Assembly: GCA_050122535.1 (NCBI GenBank)
Contig: JASFIT010000081.1
Span: 1 to 13,591 of the forward strand
Source: JASFEQ01 sp050122535
GTDB lineage: Bacteria; Desulfobacterota; DSM-4660; Desulfatiglandales; HGW-15
Direction: 5' to 3'
DNA: 13,591 nucleotides
Shown here: piece after piece, positions 1 to 6,950 of the stretch
Layout: each line of letters opens with the position of its first letter
Position numbering within the stretch: position 1 is the stretch's first letter
Notes under the pieces: model-generated
Told to the model about the DNA's origin: nothing
The model's input: the letters and a program-made list of their open reading frames with translations, nothing else
Database searches by the model: none
Translations under genes and position numbers: made by a program

Positions 1-126
1 GCCCGCAGAAGAGGAACCTTCTGATGTTTCTATGCAACCTGCCAATCGCTTGTGAAAAGCAGGATCAGAAAAGGGAGTATAGAAAAAAAGGTCCGGATAA
101 TCAAGAGACCTATTCTCGCGTATCAA
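1..126 (-). other. Edge open frame, possible partial gene (uncertain)
   Basis: A frame on the - strand stays open from an in-frame stop near position 190 to the left edge and could start at a TTG at 124-126 (or 157-159). The predicted start reads LIRENRSLDYPDLFFYTPF. No convincing ribosome binding site precedes either TTG, and I do not recognise the product. On the + strand, a competing frame from position 2 ends in a stop at 53-55 and encodes the acidic tail PAEEEPSDVSMQPANRL, which would look natural as the C-terminus of an upstream gene. Both cannot easily be right, and the window is too short here to decide. Confidence 0.15.
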
Positions 127-168
127 CGCCCACTCATACCATATTACTGTAAGAATCAAGCGCTTATA

Positions 169-196
169 TTGACAAAGGTGAAAAAATGACTAATTT
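169..196 (+). promoter_or_regulatory. Sigma-70-like promoter of the DksA-family gene
   Basis: TTGACA at 169-174 (perfect -35) and TAATTT at 191-196 (-10, four of six consensus bases) are separated by 16 bases. Transcription would start near 203, about 40 bases before the ATG at 245. The position just ahead of an isolated gene with a strong ribosome binding site supports the call; activity is inferred. Confidence 0.55.
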
Positions 197-201
197 GTTA
201 T

Positions 202-239
202 CCCCCAATTGGGGTTCTTATCCCCCTAGAAAGGAGGGA
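202..239 (+). promoter_or_regulatory. C-rich structured leader covering the Shine-Dalgarno site
   Basis: The short leader holds a perfect palindrome CCCCAATTGGGG (203-214) and two copies of TTATCCCCC (198-206 and 218-226) spaced exactly 20 bases apart. The second C tract (222-227) can pair with AGGAGGG (232-238) across the loop AGAA, with one mismatch, which would hide the Shine-Dalgarno sequence AGGAGG at 232-237 region. The palindrome could also be a DNA operator at the transcription start. The pairing is visible; any regulatory role is inference. Confidence 0.35.
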
Positions 240-244
240 TTCTG

Positions 245-907
245 ATGAAAACGCGTGAGAAAAAGAGCCAAAAAAAAACCGAAAATAGGGTTAATAAGGG
301 TGTCACGAAAAAAACGGGCAGGTCGAGAGGCGGAAAAGAGTCAAGAGCCAACAAAGAAGAAACCGACCTTCGAGCCACGTTCATGCAAAATATTTTAGAT
401 AAGAGGAAAGAACTGGAAAGGACATTAGAGCACCTGATAGAAAGCCAGAAAGAATATGATGTGCAGCTTAGTGGTGGAGACCTTATTGATGAACTGGATC
501 AGGCTCAGCGTGAGATTTCAGCCAGCAGTTATTACCCCATCATTGAACGGAAAACCAAGGAGTTGCGAAAGATTGACCGTCTGATCAAGAGGATGTCAAA
601 AGAGGGAAAATTTGGGCTTTGTGAAGAGTGCGGAAAACAGATCCCTAAAAAGCGACTATTGATCGTTCCAGAAGCCACGCTTTGCGTCCCTTGCCAGAGA
701 GAGTTGGAAAGAATTGATCTGCAGAGAAGTTTTGAAGCCAGGGACGCCACGGGTTATGGGGGAGGGCAAGGAAAGGACTGGAACTCTGACCGCTTTGATG
801 AAAAGGGCCATCGAGCTCTGAAGACGCAAATGAATACCTTTTCAGTGAATGAAATCAGAGGGACAGAGGCTGATAATGATTTCCCACAAGATGTGAAGAG
901 ACACTAA
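245..907 (+). CDS. DksA/TraR-family zinc-finger transcription regulator
   Basis: This 220-residue protein belongs to the DksA/TraR C4 zinc-finger family, whose members reach into the RNA polymerase secondary channel and, for DksA itself, act with ppGpp. Residues 1-40 are a very basic, lysine-rich tail. Residues 45-120 look like the coiled-coil, with the tip motif DELDQA (82-87) matching the DxxDxA signature of true DksA. The zinc finger follows, with C126, C129, C147 and C150 (CEECG and CVPCQ), and the usual RLLIVP between them. About 70 residues after the finger are hydrophilic and unlike the short C-terminal helix of E. coli DksA (151 residues). The start at 245 has AGGAGG seven to eight bases upstream. 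The gene is convergent with the ASKHA gene and 47 bases from it. Family is clear; whether it is the main DksA of the cell or a paralogue is not. Confidence 0.85.
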   Translation: MKTREKKSQKKTENRVNKGVTKKTGRSRGGKESRANKEETDLRATFMQNILDKRKELERTLEHLIESQKEYDVQLSGGDLIDELDQAQREISASSYYPIIERKTKELRKIDRLIKRMSKEGKFGLCEECGKQIPKKRLLIVPEATLCVPCQRELERIDLQRSFEARDATGYGGGQGKDWNSDRFDEKGHRALKTQMNTFSVNEIRGTEADNDFPQDVKRH

Positions 908-954
908 ACTCAACACACCATCATAATTGCCACATCTTACCAAAGCGTCCCAAA

Positions 955-2547
955 TCAGACGGAGCCCCACTCCTTCACAGAAGGGAAAAGGGATCTATCC
1001 GTGTGAGGAATAAACCTGGCCGCGCTGAAAAGATTCATGAACTCCTGGTTTACATTGAGTTCTATGTACGTCACCCGATCCCTTATTTTGTATATTTCCT
1101 CCCTGGCCTTGGCCGATAAAAGGGCCAGGCCAGCTCCGCTCAGGGAGGTATTGCCCAGAGGCTTATAAGTTTCGAGGGCAAGATCAGGAATCATGCCTAA
1201 GGTAATGGCTGACCTGGGATCTATGTAGGAACCAAATGTACCCGCAATGTAAAAATTTCTGATATCTTTTATGGAGACATTAATCATACGGGTGATGGTG
1301 GTAAGGATGGTGTACATGGCAGCCTTGGAGCGTATGAGCGCATCGATGTCTGGCTGACTCAGGGTCAACGCCTTTCCTGTGGCCGAATCCTGAGGAAAAA
1401 CCAGAACAAAATGATTCACCCCATCCACCTGCTTTAAGCGTTTTCCACAGTTGCTCTGCACATACTTGCCCCGCAAATCGATCATTCCCGCCAGAAAAAG
1501 CTGGGCCATTAGGTCGATCAATCCTGAGCCGCATATGCCAACCGGTGGTTTATTTTCAATCGTCCTTATGTGAAATTCACCCGTCTCAGGATCAGCAGTC
1601 ACCTTGTCTATCACGCCAGGCCCAGCCATCATTCCCATGTGTGCCACCCCTCCCTCCAGGGCAGGCCCAGCTGCCCCTGCACAGCCCATAAGCCACTCTT
1701 TGTTACCTAAGACCACTTCTGCATTGGTTCCCACGTCCACCAAAATCGAAGTCTCATCTTGATGACTCATACCCGAGGCCAAGATCCCTGAGATCAAATC
1801 ACCCCCAAAATAGCTGCCCACGTTGGGGATGACAATAACCGGAGATTCGGGGTTGACCGCAACGCCCAGCTCAGTCGCCTTTATCAGGCCCGGGCTGTTT
1901 ATGGAGGGGATATAGGGTTCTCGGCATATCCAGAAAGGATCCAGTCCGAGGAAGAGATGGGTCATGACTGTATTTCCTGACACGGACACGCCCACAAGGA
2001 AGCCCGTCCTGATATTATTTTTTTGGGCCATTTGAGCGATTTCCTCGTTCAGCCTTTCTATTAGGGATCGTTGCAGTTTTGCCAATCCTTGTCTTTCTGA
2101 TGCAAAATGGATTCGAGTCAAAATATCCTGACCGACTTCTACCTGTGGGTTGAGAAAAGAGGCCTCATCTCTGATCTCGCCAGCGGTGAGATCTAGAAGT
2201 CGGATCACCACAGTAGAAGTACCCAAATCCACAGCAAGGCCATAGATAGGCGTGTCGAAATCTAATGGGAAAAGGTCCACCAGATGCCAAGAATATGTTC
2301 CCTTGTAAAGAACCGCCTGGACCTCATAACCATGTTCTCTCAATATTGAGGGAATCCTTTTGGCAACCTTGAAATCTACGACCACATCGTCTCCATCCAG
2401 CGCCTTTCTGAGCCCTTCCAGCAATCGGTCCACATCGCCTCTGTTATCCTTTAGGCTCGGAGTGGCCAACTCTGGCGAGACTTTGACTATCCAACTATCT
2501 TTCTTCATATCTTCTTTGCCTGATCTCTCTTTTTCACGCCTGTGCAT
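955..2547 (-). CDS. RACo-like ASKHA ATPase (DUF4445), lacking the Fe-S domain
   Basis: This 530-residue protein resembles RACo, the ATP-dependent reductive activator of corrinoid proteins (ASKHA fold). Visible motifs are the phosphate-1 loop AVDLGTSTVVIRLLD (105-119), FLNPQVEVGQDILTRI (131-146), SGNTVMTHLFLGLDP (190-204), DVGTNAEVVLG (271-281), CAGAAGPALEGG (289-300) and GICGSGLIDL (337-346). Classical RACo proteins carry an N-terminal [2Fe-2S] ferredoxin domain; here the first 100 residues contain no cysteine at all, so an outside electron donor or a different role is implied. The chosen ATG at 2547 has AGGAGG only about three bases upstream; ATG at 2508 (MKKDSW) is an alternative with a weaker site. 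No corrinoid methyltransferase gene is visible nearby. It is divergent from pdxA and convergent with the DksA-family gene. Family assignment is firm; substrate is unknown. Confidence 0.8.
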   Translation of the reverse strand: MHRREKERSGKEDMKKDSWIVKVSPELATPSLKDNRGDVDRLLEGLRKALDGDDVVVDFKVAKRIPSILREHGYEVQAVLYKGTYSWHLVDLFPLDFDTPIYGLAVDLGTSTVVIRLLDLTAGEIRDEASFLNPQVEVGQDILTRIHFASERQGLAKLQRSLIERLNEEIAQMAQKNNIRTGFLVGVSVSGNTVMTHLFLGLDPFWICREPYIPSINSPGLIKATELGVAVNPESPVIVIPNVGSYFGGDLISGILASGMSHQDETSILVDVGTNAEVVLGNKEWLMGCAGAAGPALEGGVAHMGMMAGPGVIDKVTADPETGEFHIRTIENKPPVGICGSGLIDLMAQLFLAGMIDLRGKYVQSNCGKRLKQVDGVNHFVLVFPQDSATGKALTLSQPDIDALIRSKAAMYTILTTITRMINVSIKDIRNFYIAGTFGSYIDPRSAITLGMIPDLALETYKPLGNTSLSGAGLALLSAKAREEIYKIRDRVTYIELNVNQEFMNLFSAARFIPHTDRSLFPSVKEWGSV

Positions 2548-2648
2548 GCTCCTCCTACCTTACCATCATATATAGTCACATCAAAATGCCCAGCACACTA
2601 TGCCCCGCAAAAGTCCTTGTTGCGCTTCACATAGCCCCTTAAATACAA

Positions 2649-2677
2649 TTGACACTTCATCTTTAAAGAAAGATAAT
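2649..2677 (+). promoter_or_regulatory. Near-consensus sigma-70 promoter of pdxA
   Basis: TTGACA at 2649-2654 is a perfect -35 box and GATAAT at 2672-2677 matches five of six -10 bases, with the ideal spacing of 17. Transcription would start near 2684, giving an unusually long leader of about 185 bases before the TTG start of pdxA. Confidence 0.7.
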
Positions 2678-2690
2678 TTGTAACATTTTA

Positions 2691-2815
2691 GCCCTTTGAA
2701 ACAGCCGGGTAATAACGCAAAACGACCTCGCTTTTTGCGCCATCCTTAAGGGCGCCGGGCAAATCTTTTGGCCCCTCCAGAGAATGCCGCTTCGCCCAGG
2801 GGCTTTTCAAACGGC
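2691..2815 (+). promoter_or_regulatory. Structured pdxA leader with competing hairpins
   Basis: The leader can form CGCAAAA/TTTTGCG (2716-2722 with 2733-2739), GCGCC/GGCGC around CCTTAAGG (2737-2755), and GCCCCT/AGGGGC (2771-2776 with 2798-2803) followed by TTTTC. A long-range pairing of GCCCTTTGAAACAGCC (2691-2706) with GGCTTTTCAAACGGC (2801-2815) shares bases 2801-2803 with the last hairpin, so the two exclude each other. This resembles an attenuator layout, but the T run is short and I do not recognise a known riboswitch. Confidence 0.3.
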
Positions 2816-2868
2816 TGAAGTATTACCATAATCTTTTTGTTCATATTTCTTCTTTAGGAGCAAAAAAC

Positions 2869-3888
2869 TTGAGTAATCTTCCCATCATCGGTATCACCAT
2901 GGGTGATCCTTCTGGGGTTGGTCCTGAAATTATTATAAAAGCACTCTCAGATTCAAGCATTTATGAGATCTGTCACCCCATAGTATTGGGAGATCCGGGT
3001 GCCCTGTCGGTCAATATTGATGGGCTGGAACAAAAGCCCATAAACGAAATTTCAAGGCCGTCCGAACCTTTAAGCGAATCAGGAGCGATAGATCTTTTGG
3101 CTATCTCCAACCTGCAACGGGAATCCCTAATTCCAGGCAACCCGACTGTTGAGGGCGGAGAGGCGATGGTGAATTACATCACCAGAGCAGTGGAAATGGC
3201 GCAAGGTGGAGACCTTGCGGCCATTGTCACTTGTCCCATTAACAAGGCGCTTATGCATGAGGCAGGTCACTTTTTTGAAGGGCATACCCAGTTGATAGCC
3301 CAGCTTACAAATGCTGAAGACTTCGTCATGATGCTTGCGGGCGAGAGGTTGCGCGTGGCCCTTGTCACGATACACTGTGCGCTCAGTGAGGTCCCGACCT
3401 GCATAGATGATGACATGATTTACAGAACCATTACCATCACTTCACAAGCCCTCCAGCTAGATTTTGGACTCTTAACGCCGCGATTGGCTGTGGCAGCCCT
3501 CAATCCCCATGCCGGCGAATCTGGACTCTTCGGATCAGAAGAAGATGAAATCATTAGGCCTGCTATTGAGAGAGCCAGGGTTGAAGGCTGCCAAGTGGAG
3601 GGCCCTCTCCCTGCTGACACCCTGTTTCACCGAGCTGCGGCAGGGCAATTCGATGCGGTCGTGGCCATGTATCATGATCAGGGGTTGATTCCCTTGAAAC
3701 TCCTTCATTTCTCTGATGCGGTCAACGTCACCCTGGGGCTTCCCATCATTAGGACTTCTGTGGATCATGGAACGGCTTATGACATAGCCGGAACTGGCAC
3801 TGCAGATGCCTCCAGCCTCAAGGCAGCTATCCGAATGGCCGTCAACATGGCTGAAAATAGAGCAAGGGGAAAAGGATTGTCCAGCTGA
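2869..3888 (+). CDS. pdxA: 4-hydroxythreonine-4-phosphate dehydrogenase
   Basis: PdxA oxidises 4-phosphooxy-threonine with NAD+ in the DXP-dependent pathway to pyridoxal phosphate; the product then feeds PdxJ. The 339-residue protein is the usual length. It opens with GITMGDPSGVGPEI (8-21) and has the three divalent-metal histidines expected of the family: H169 (TIHCALSEVP), H214 (NPHAGESG) and H269 (YHDQGLIPLK), each three residues later than in E. coli PdxA. The substrate-binding segment EGHTQL (137-142) and the tail motif DHGTAYDIAGTGTAD (299-313) are intact. The start is TTG at 2869 with AGGAG (2856-2860) eight bases upstream; no in-frame ATG fits the family start. A strong promoter lies about 220 bases upstream. 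An inverted repeat array begins immediately after the stop codon, before uvrA. Confidence 0.95.
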   Translation: MSNLPIIGITMGDPSGVGPEIIIKALSDSSIYEICHPIVLGDPGALSVNIDGLEQKPINEISRPSEPLSESGAIDLLAISNLQRESLIPGNPTVEGGEAMVNYITRAVEMAQGGDLAAIVTCPINKALMHEAGHFFEGHTQLIAQLTNAEDFVMMLAGERLRVALVTIHCALSEVPTCIDDDMIYRTITITSQALQLDFGLLTPRLAVAALNPHAGESGLFGSEEDEIIRPAIERARVEGCQVEGPLPADTLFHRAAAGQFDAVVAMYHDQGLIPLKLLHFSDAVNVTLGLPIIRTSVDHGTAYDIAGTGTADASSLKAAIRMAVNMAENRARGKGLSS

Positions 3889-3890
3889 AG

Positions 3891-3931
3891 TGCCTAGAGT
3901 GAGCTAAAGTGAACTAAAGTGACTAAAGTGG
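3891..3931 (+). repeat. CTAAAGTG tandem array, left arm
   Basis: Four imperfect units start at 3894, 3904, 3914 and 3923 (CTAGAGTGAG, CTAAAGTGAA, CTAAAGTGA, CTAAAGTGG), so the period is 10, 10 and 9 bases. The array starts within a few bases of the pdxA stop. Its inverted partner lies at 4008-4050, and a related array in the same orientation lies at 13510-13546. Confidence 0.85.
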
Positions 3932-4007
3932 TTAGTTGATATGGCTGATTAGGGGTTTCTTAGACCTTGAAGACGGGCTTAAGACGATTTTTCGACTCTC
4001 AAGTGTT

Positions 4008-4050
4008 CAACTTTAGGCACTTTAGGCATTTTAGACACTTTAGATCACTC
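4008..4050 (-). repeat. CTAAAGTG tandem array, inverted right arm
   Basis: Read on the + strand, CTTTAG cores recur with an exact period of 9 at 4011, 4020, 4029 (as TTTTAG) and 4038. On the - strand this is CTAAAGTGT, CTAAAATGC, CTAAAGTGC, CTAAAGTTG. Together with the left arm it could form a long imperfect hairpin with a loop of about 76 bases between the end of pdxA and the start of uvrA. The arm ends 11 bases before the uvrA ATG. Confidence 0.85.
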
Positions 4051-4061
4051 CTTAATGATAA

Positions 4062-6887
4062 ATGATAAATGAACGCATAAAAATACGGGGTGCCAGAGTA
4101 CATAACCTGAAAAATATCTCCCTGGATATTCCTCGAAATCAACTCGTCGTCATTACTGGCCTATCCGGGTCCGGCAAATCCTCCCTTGCCTTTGATACCA
4201 TCTATGCAGAAGGTCAGAGGCGATACGTGGAATCTCTCTCCGCCTATGCCCGCCAATTCTTAGAGCAAATGGACAAGCCGGATGTGGATACCATAGAGGG
4301 GCTTTCCCCGGCCATTTCCATTGAACAGAGAACGACAAGCCGAAATCCCCGATCCACTGTGGGGACTGTGACCGAAATATATGACTACCTAAGGGTGCTG
4401 TTTGCCAGAATTGGCCACCCCCACTGTCCTGAGTGTGGTTTGGAAATCAGTTCCCAGACCACTCAGCAAATTGTAGATCAGATTATAGATATGAGGGAAG
4501 GCACCAAGGTGCAGATCTTGGCCCCCCTCATGGAAGGGAGAAAAGGAGCACACATCCATCTCCTTCACCGACTCCGGAAAGACGGATTCACCCGGGTCAG
4601 AATTGACGGACAGATAAGATTGCTGGATGAGGATATTGTCCTAGACAAAAACAAGAAACATGACATAAGCGTCATCGTGGATCGTCTCGTCATAAACAAA
4701 CGTATAAAAAGACGTCTTACCGATTCCATGGAGCTTACCCTCAATCTCTCCGGGGGACAGGCCGTTCTGGATCTCATTGACTCAGGAGAGATGTTCTTCA
4801 GCCAAAAGGCGGCCTGCACCCAGTGCGGAATTAGCATTCCGGAGATGACGCCACAGATGTTTTCTTTTAACAACCCTCAGGGTGCCTGCCCGGAATGTAG
4901 TGGACTTGGCACAAAAAGGTATTTTGACCCAGGTCTGATTATCCCCGACCAAGATCTCTCATTGAGGGAAGGAGCCATCGTTCCATGGGCCAACCGTCAT
5001 TCCGTATATTTCACCCAAATGCTCGATTCTTTATGCCAGCATTACCAGATAGATATTTACACGCCATTTAAGGACCTTCCTAAAAAGGTCCGGCAAGTCT
5101 TCCTCAATGGTTCAGGAGATGAAGAAATCAAGTTTTATTATGAGAAAGACGACCGTAGATACGACTATACCCGGCCCTTTGAGGGTGTCATACCCAATCT
5201 GGATAGACGTTATCACGAAACGGACTCCTACCACATTCGGGAAGAGATTGAGAGATATATGAGCATTAGGCCATGTCCTGCGTGTGGCGGAGCAAGGCTA
5301 AAACCCTTGAGTCTGGCCGTGAAGGTGGGAAACATGTCTATTCATGATATCACTGTCCTTCCCATCGAAAAGGCACATGATTTCTTTCAGCACCTAGATC
5401 TTGACCGCAAGGAAAGGGATATTTCCAAGAGAGTCCTCAAAGAAATCAGGGAGCGGCTTGGTTTCCTGAGAAGTGTAGGCGTTGACTATCTCGCGCTTAA
5501 CCGATCCTCGGCGACCCTTGCAGGCGGGGAGGAACAGAGAATCAGACTGGCCACCCAGATCAGCTCCGGTCTTGCGGGGGTACTCTATGTCCTGGACGAA
5601 CCCACTATCGGCTTACATCAAAGGGATAATATCCTACTTTTAAAGAACTTGAGGCATCTGAAAAACTTGGGGAATACGTTGCTCGTTGTGGAGCATGATC
5701 CGGAAACGATTCTTTCTGCAGATCACGTGGTGGACATGGGACCGGGGGCCGGCATGAAGGGTGGTGAGGTGGTCTTCCAAGGGCCCCCCGAGCAATTGAT
5801 GAAGAATGCGGATTCTTTGACAGGTCAGTATCTTTCAGGAAAGTGTTCCATACCCATCCCTCGATCTAGAGGAAAGGGAAACGGCAAAAGCCTGCTCATT
5901 GAAGGGGCCCAACAAAATAACCTGAAAAACATCCAGGTGGAGATACCGCTTGGAACTTTCACGTGTGTGACGGGTGTTTCAGGTTCAGGCAAGAGCAGTC
6001 TGATAAACGAGATTCTCTTTCCACTCCTAGCGCAAAGACTCTATCGGTCCAAGGCAAACGTTGGGAAAGTGCGATCTATTAAAGGAATTCACCATATCGA
6101 TAAAGTCATAAATATCGATCAAAGTCCTATAGGTAGGACGCCACGCTCCAATCCTGCCACCTACACTGGGGTATTTACCCATATACGGGAGCTATTCTCA
6201 ATGCTTCCTGACTCGAAAATGAGGGGATACAAGCCAGGAAGGTTTAGCTTCAACGTGAGGGGGGGAAGGTGTGAGGCCTGCAATGGGGACGGTATTATCA
6301 AGATAGAAATGCACTTCTTGCCCGACGTTTATGTCACCTGTGAGGCTTGCAAAGGTCTGCGCTTTAACCGAGACACCCTTGAAATCAAATACAAGGGGAA
6401 TCACATTGCCCACGTCTTAGACATGACCGTCAACCAGGCGTACACCTTTTTCGAAAACATACCCAATATCAAAAACAAGCTCAAAACCCTGGTTGATGTG
6501 GGACTTGGCTACATAAAACTCGGTCAATCCGCGACGACCCTCTCCGGTGGGGAAGCACAGAGGGTGAAACTCTCAAGGGAATTGAGTAAAAGGGGCACAG
6601 GGAGGACTCTCTATCTGCTCGATGAGCCCACCACAGGTCTCCATTTTGCAGATATCCAGAAACTCCTTGAAGTGTTAAATTACTTGGTCAGTCTTAACAA
6701 CACCGTTATTGTCATAGAGCACAATTTGGATGTGATAAAAACTGCAGATCATATTATTGATCTTGGACCGGAAGGAGGTGAAAAAGGCGGTTATCTCGTA
6801 GGAGCGGGAACGCCAGAAAAGATTGCAGAGATCGAGGCATCTTACACCGGCCAGTTTCTGAAGAAAATTCTTCATAACAAATATTGA
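4062..6887 (+). CDS. uvrA: Excinuclease ABC subunit A
   Basis: UvrA is the damage-recognising ATPase dimer of nucleotide excision repair; it loads UvrB at lesions. The 941-residue protein is full length and collinear with the family. Walker A motifs are GLSGSGKSS (33-41) and GVSGSGKSS (638-646); Walker B motifs are VLDEPT (510-515) and LLDEPT (852-857). Zinc modules are C252/C255/C276/C279 and C737/C740/C760/C763, with additional CPEC (122-125) and CPACGG (405-410) pairs. The second ABC signature is the usual LSGGEAQR (827-834), but the first reads LAGGEEQR (486-493). The start at 4062 is fixed by a TAA immediately upstream and by the family start (RIKIRGARVHNLKN). There is no Shine-Dalgarno sequence. 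ATGATAA is tandemly repeated at 4055 and 4062, so a five-codon frame (4055-4072) overlaps the start. No LexA-type box is evident. Confidence 0.97.
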   Translation: MINERIKIRGARVHNLKNISLDIPRNQLVVITGLSGSGKSSLAFDTIYAEGQRRYVESLSAYARQFLEQMDKPDVDTIEGLSPAISIEQRTTSRNPRSTVGTVTEIYDYLRVLFARIGHPHCPECGLEISSQTTQQIVDQIIDMREGTKVQILAPLMEGRKGAHIHLLHRLRKDGFTRVRIDGQIRLLDEDIVLDKNKKHDISVIVDRLVINKRIKRRLTDSMELTLNLSGGQAVLDLIDSGEMFFSQKAACTQCGISIPEMTPQMFSFNNPQGACPECSGLGTKRYFDPGLIIPDQDLSLREGAIVPWANRHSVYFTQMLDSLCQHYQIDIYTPFKDLPKKVRQVFLNGSGDEEIKFYYEKDDRRYDYTRPFEGVIPNLDRRYHETDSYHIREEIERYMSIRPCPACGGARLKPLSLAVKVGNMSIHDITVLPIEKAHDFFQHLDLDRKERDISKRVLKEIRERLGFLRSVGVDYLALNRSSATLAGGEEQRIRLATQISSGLAGVLYVLDEPTIGLHQRDNILLLKNLRHLKNLGNTLLVVEHDPETILSADHVVDMGPGAGMKGGEVVFQGPPEQLMKNADSLTGQYLSGKCSIPIPRSRGKGNGKSLLIEGAQQNNLKNIQVEIPLGTFTCVTGVSGSGKSSLINEILFPLLAQRLYRSKANVGKVRSIKGIHHIDKVINIDQSPIGRTPRSNPATYTGVFTHIRELFSMLPDSKMRGYKPGRFSFNVRGGRCEACNGDGIIKIEMHFLPDVYVTCEACKGLRFNRDTLEIKYKGNHIAHVLDMTVNQAYTFFENIPNIKNKLKTLVDVGLGYIKLGQSATTLSGGEAQRVKLSRELSKRGTGRTLYLLDEPTTGLHFADIQKLLEVLNYLVSLNNTVIVIEHNLDVIKTADHIIDLGPEGGEKGGYLVGAGTPEKIAEIEASYTGQFLKKILHNKY

Positions 6888-6950
6888 AATATTAAAACAA
6901 CTGGGTTTGTTTTGAAAGCATTCAAGAGAAAATTGAAAACGGGGGGTGCA

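Larger units (their letters stand above)
2548..2868. other. Divergent intergenic region (ASKHA gene / pdxA)
   Basis: These 321 bases contain no gene that I can support. They hold the pdxA promoter (2649-2677), a structured pdxA leader (about 2684-2868) and, close to the - strand gene, an A/T-rich stretch reading TATATATGAT on the - strand that could serve as a -10 region but lacks a good -35 partner. Confidence 0.6.

Noticed and set aside
3891..4050. Possible CRISPR array
   Set aside because: Units are 8-10 bases, directly adjacent, and inverted in two arms; there are no unique spacers of about 30 bases and no cas genes.
4062..4080. LexA/SOS box before uvrA
   Set aside because: No CTGT-N8-ACAG or other palindromic operator is visible between the repeat arm and the start codon.
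6894..6913. Terminator after uvrA (AAAACAA-CTGGGT-TTGTTTT)
   Set aside because: The stem is A/T only and is followed by GAAAGC, so it is too weak to call.
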